From Parus major (lineage: Eukaryota > Chordata > Aves > Passeriformes > Paridae), in the NCBI RefSeq assembly GCF_001522545.3, contig NC_031774.1:25429824-25493823 (forward strand): DNA of 64,000 nucleotides, in the 5' to 3' direction. The notes beneath the pieces are model-generated. The model did no database searches. It was not told where the DNA came from and was given only the letters and a program-made list of their open reading frames with translations. This document shows, piece by piece, positions 60,412 to 64,000 of the stretch. Both the position numbers and the translations under genes were made by a program. How positions within the stretch are numbered: position 1 is the stretch's first letter; each line of letters starts with the position of its first letter.

Positions 60412-63400
60412 CGAGATCGCTGCTACATTAAAAGCAGCTGCTGTCAATGGCACCTTAGTACTGGGCTCCACAGGTGCCAGTGCCTCCTGACACAAATTTA
60501 CAATCTTGAAGAAGTCTCAGAAGTTGCTGAACAGGTGTTTTATTGCACTGAGTCAGAGCTCCACCCCTCCATGATTTCTGAAACAGGGAAATTTCCCACC
60601 CACATTATTTGTCTGAAGAGCAGCTGGTGTAAGGTGTGAGTGTTCATATCTGCAGGTCTTCTGGCTGAGCACAGCCTGCTGAGGGACCAAATCATTCCCA
60701 CCTGGGGCTCAAGGAAATGCAGCAGCAGCTGTAACCTGACTAATGATATGATAGAGATCATCCATGTGAGGTAGCCTTACAGTGATATTCTAAAAGTGAG
60801 CATAGCAATAGCCTAATAAACACATCAATATATTTTCTCCATGCAAACACCTGAATCCCTACATGATTACATCCATAGCAAAAAATAAATTTAAAAATAA
60901 CTATGGAGATGATCATTAGAATGAAGACATTTACACATGAATAATTAGATAATTAGATATTAGATAATTAGAATTATCTAGAAAAAACATTTTTCCCTGA
61001 AAAGTGCTGTTGCATTTGTTGATTTTTATATACACACTCATTTTTCTTATAGTGTTCTATCTCAAAAGAAATTAAAGAAGGTATGATAAGCAACACTCCT
61101 CTGCTCCCTAAACCACACTGTATGAATTTTCCGTTTGAAATGTCTTCCTTATTTCTGGGCTTCACATTTAATATGGCATGCTGCTTAACAAATTTAAATG
61201 AGATTGAAACATTTCACCTTGAAAAGTCATTAAATGTTTCTACAAACTACAATATCAATTTTTGATACAAAAAATGTTCAGATTTCTTAGCAACTGTATT
61301 GAAATCATCATCTGGCTGGACACTATTAGCAGATCACTGGAAATTGATGGACTGATCCAACTTTTTTTTGTTGAAATTTTTTTAATCTAATGAGGATCTG
61401 CATGGGTTCAGCACACCTCTAGGAAGCTCAGTGATTAAATTTTCTAAGACATTATGCAAGCATTATTAGGCACACATACGTTTGCATTGAAAGTCCTCCT
61501 GAATGATTAAAATTAGTGCTTATGAAAGAACTTGAGATTAATAGGATGACAAAGCATCCTGCTTCCTCTTAGAGATGGGCATACGTGTGAAATCACTCCC
61601 ACTCTGACTGTGGCTCTGAGTTTTGTACTAGGACCTTGACTAACAGAAACTAGACACAAACCCAATGACTTCCAGAAGTCTCATTACATACTTTTCTTAT
61701 GTGAACAGAGGAATCAATATCTGATTGATTCTGATCATCTTACACACAGTATTCCATCCTTCCAAAAGTTTGATTTCTTAGGTTTAATTTTATATCCACG
61801 TTATTTTTTTTTATTGTTTTTTTTTTTTTAAATAAGCACATTTATTTTATCATGAAATGCAAGTGCAAAGTTTGCTTCTAACATTCTTTCTCACCATTGT
61901 ATTGAAACTTTCTGGAACTGCTTAACTGATGCCAGAATTAGATAATCTATAGCAATAGGTTAAGGAGAGCCACAAGTCTCTCCCATTTCTTGCCTGATAC
62001 TTTACCAAATGTGAGCATCAGAATTTCTGTAAAACAAAATTTTAGATTTTTTTTTTTTCCTGTGAGAATGGTGGCTAGAAACAGTTTAGACAAATGTAAC
62101 TGTATAAACAAGAGCACAGACATTTTCTCTGTCTTCTGCTACAATCTACCTGTGTCCCTGGCTGAAGTGCCTGGAAGAGTTTAAGTACCACAATAGAGGC
62201 ACGAGAACATGTTACAATTTCTCTGTAATTGTGCCACACAAGGGCTGTCAGATCGAGGTCTTGTTTCTGAAATGTATGGAAGTTAATGGGTGTGAGGTTT
62301 TTGCATGAGATCCTGTTTTCATTTACATTGTCATATTACACCTTTGCGTTTAAGACAAAGGGAAATGAGGTGGAGGAAGAAGCCTTCAGCATCTCTTAGG
62401 AAGCTGACTAAGAATTGCTTGTTGCCTAACAGCTAACTTTTCTTTCCTGACTCAAGCCTTGCCTATATGAAATTCCTGATCTTTAAGTGCAAGTCAGACG
62501 TAGCCAAAGGTACCTTTGACTCAAAGCTGGCACTGGTATTGAATTTCCTAAATTAGTTCAAAGTTCAAAATTGCTTTTTGCTATGAGGCACTATTCCTTT
62601 TGAGGCAAACACATCCTTTACACAAGGTGTGCACTTAGGATACACTTGACCATTAAGTCATCTGAAAGTTAAACTCATAGTAGAAGCTGGTTGTGTTTTC
62701 TCTGTATTGAGTGGACAAAAAAAAAAAAGCAAGCTTGGCAACTGCAAGTAATGACTGAACACCACCGCACTGGATTCTTCTGGAGAAGCCTAAATACCCA
62801 GTCCACACCTGACACCTAACTTCTGAATGTCTGAAGCTGGCTGAGATGAATCCCACCCTGGGCAATCAGCATGCCCTTTTTAGTCACTTGTTTCCAAAGT
62901 TACTGATGCTGAGGGAGCCTGACATTGAGGAAACTGGTTTTGTTGATAGCACGTGATTCACTCTGTTGCAATGTGAAGCTGCAAAACACCCCTGGGCAAA
63001 AGATCTATTAGCATATAAATGAAAAATCCTCTCTGGTATCCATTCAAATAACAAAGAAGAGGTTTTGTGATTACCAAGGTGGCAGAAAAATGCAAAATTC
63101 AGTGTGGCTAGTTCCAGTACAAACTTCCAGCCATTTTCAGGTTCAGGATCACCAAAGGTCCCTATGGTGGTGAAGCAGACAGCCTGACTTGGGACACCCA
63201 CCCACAAGGCACAGGCTGTGCTGTGGTAGCTCATGTCCAGGTGCATTAAGGGAGTAATATCAAGTTGGGTTTTCTGTGAAACCCCAGGCTGCAATCTGCA
63301 GAAGTTCAGCAGCAGCTTTATAGGCAAGCATCTGAGACAAATTCGGGACAAATGGGAAATGTCAGAAGGAAAGACTGACAGGAGAGGGCTGGAGCTCCGT

Positions 63401-63848
63401 GAGGAAATGCACTCCTGACTTGTGGGGCAGAGCCCCAGTGGTCAAATGATACATTTAGTCCAGCTCTAGGAATAGAGAAACTTTGCTGGGTCATCCCAAG
63501 ATACCACACTTTTGGCGATTTTGGGATCTGCCTGCCAGCTGATAAGCTAGTGGTGAGACACATTTCACTCAAAGTTGCTGTGCCTTGAAATTATTTTCAT
63601 TTAAGTTTTTTTCTGCAATGATTTTTTTTCCCCCCTGACTAGTCTGATGGTGTCTAAGACTACAATAAATACATTCTAAAACAACAACACATAATACATT
63701 CTACAACTACAACTGAGTTAGGAATTAAACATTAATGCTCAAAGACATAGGTTGGATCAGATTTAATTATTAAAGGGTTTATTAAGGTGACTGCTAAGGA
63801 CAAATAAAAGATCACATGGATTTTGTGTTTTCTTTCCACTTTTGTTCA
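60412..63848. other. Upstream flank of PLA2G4E, no confident gene
   Basis: Contains the possible PLA2G4E 5' UTR or upstream coding extension (60412-60516), an AATTAGAT-rich tract at 60941-60980 with a 20-bp near-palindrome, and T-rich runs at 61801-61830. The longest frame (155 codons, minus, 62884-63351) matches no family that I recognise. No CpG island or TATA box marks a promoter. Confidence 0.6.
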
Positions 63849-64000
63849 TCATTCTTCATGATTGCTCTCTTCAGCCTCTTTCCCATCCTTTACAGCTTCT
63901 CTGCAGCCTATAGACTCATATATCTCATCCCTATACCATGGGCTTTTGATATCAGGTGCTTCAGCACATGTTCCTCTCAGATTTTTCAGACCACCTTTCT
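63849..64000 (-). CDS. Possible 3' end of an unidentified gene, cut by the window edge
   Basis: The minus strand is open from the window edge to tandem TGA stops at 63846-63851. It encodes an acidic, charged tail including SPWYRDEIYESIGC and DGKEAEESNHEE. A minus-strand AATAAA lies 66 nt after the stop, at 63783-63778. An open frame of this length is common by chance and I do not recognise the family. Confidence 0.25.
   Translation of the reverse strand, partial: KGGLKNLRGTCAEAPDIKSPWYRDEIYESIGCREAVKDGKEAEESNHEE

Noticed and set aside
60540..60761. 73-codon minus-strand frame just upstream of PLA2G4E exon 1, a possible upstream exon
   Set aside because: It is in no demonstrable phase with exon 1, has no clear donor, and ends in a stop before 60540.
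62884..63351. 155-codon minus-strand open frame upstream of PLA2G4E
   Set aside because: No recognisable domain, no splice or promoter context, and an amino-acid mix like random avian DNA. Kept only as a comment on the flank.

Overview
The window is vertebrate nuclear DNA, almost certainly avian (probably a songbird or close relative). The evidence is compact introns, low repeat density, CR1 LINE 3' ends, and a solo LTR of the kind common in bird genomes. Two protein-coding genes account for essentially all recognisable coding sequence. Both lie on the minus strand, so they read from high to low coordinates.

1-25.3 kb: EHD4. Six coding exons join in phase into a 541-residue EH-domain dynamin-like ATPase. 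The start codon is at 25086 inside a CpG island and the stop is at 2984. A 3' UTR of about 1.1-1.2 kb probably follows. The introns are ordinary, apart from one solo ERV LTR in intron 1, an AT-rich palindrome cluster in intron 2 and a perfect 13-bp hairpin near exon 2.

25.3-28.2 kb: intergenic, with no gene found.

28.2-60.5 kb: PLA2G4E (cytosolic phospholipase A2 epsilon). I reconstructed 21 coding exons whose phases agree throughout, giving 874 residues. The order is a short disordered N-terminus, a C2 domain, a linker and a cPLA2 alpha/beta lipase domain with GGGTR, GLSG (Ser389) and Asp673. A polybasic C-terminus follows, with an apparent extension. Large introns hold three CR1 fragments, one probable LTR and several microsatellites.

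60.5-64 kb: upstream flank. Only a weak candidate for the 3' end of another minus-strand gene is seen at the edge (63849-64000).

The order and orientation EHD4-PLA2G4E match the mammalian 15q15 arrangement. Both products act on endosomal recycling membranes, so the pairing is functionally suggestive, though it is probably just old synteny. I found no convincing new biological system. The most useful second-look points are the PLA2G4E splice sites (a weak exon 9 donor beside a stronger frame-breaking one, and two consecutive NAGNAG acceptors), its uncertain N-terminus and its extended C-terminus.
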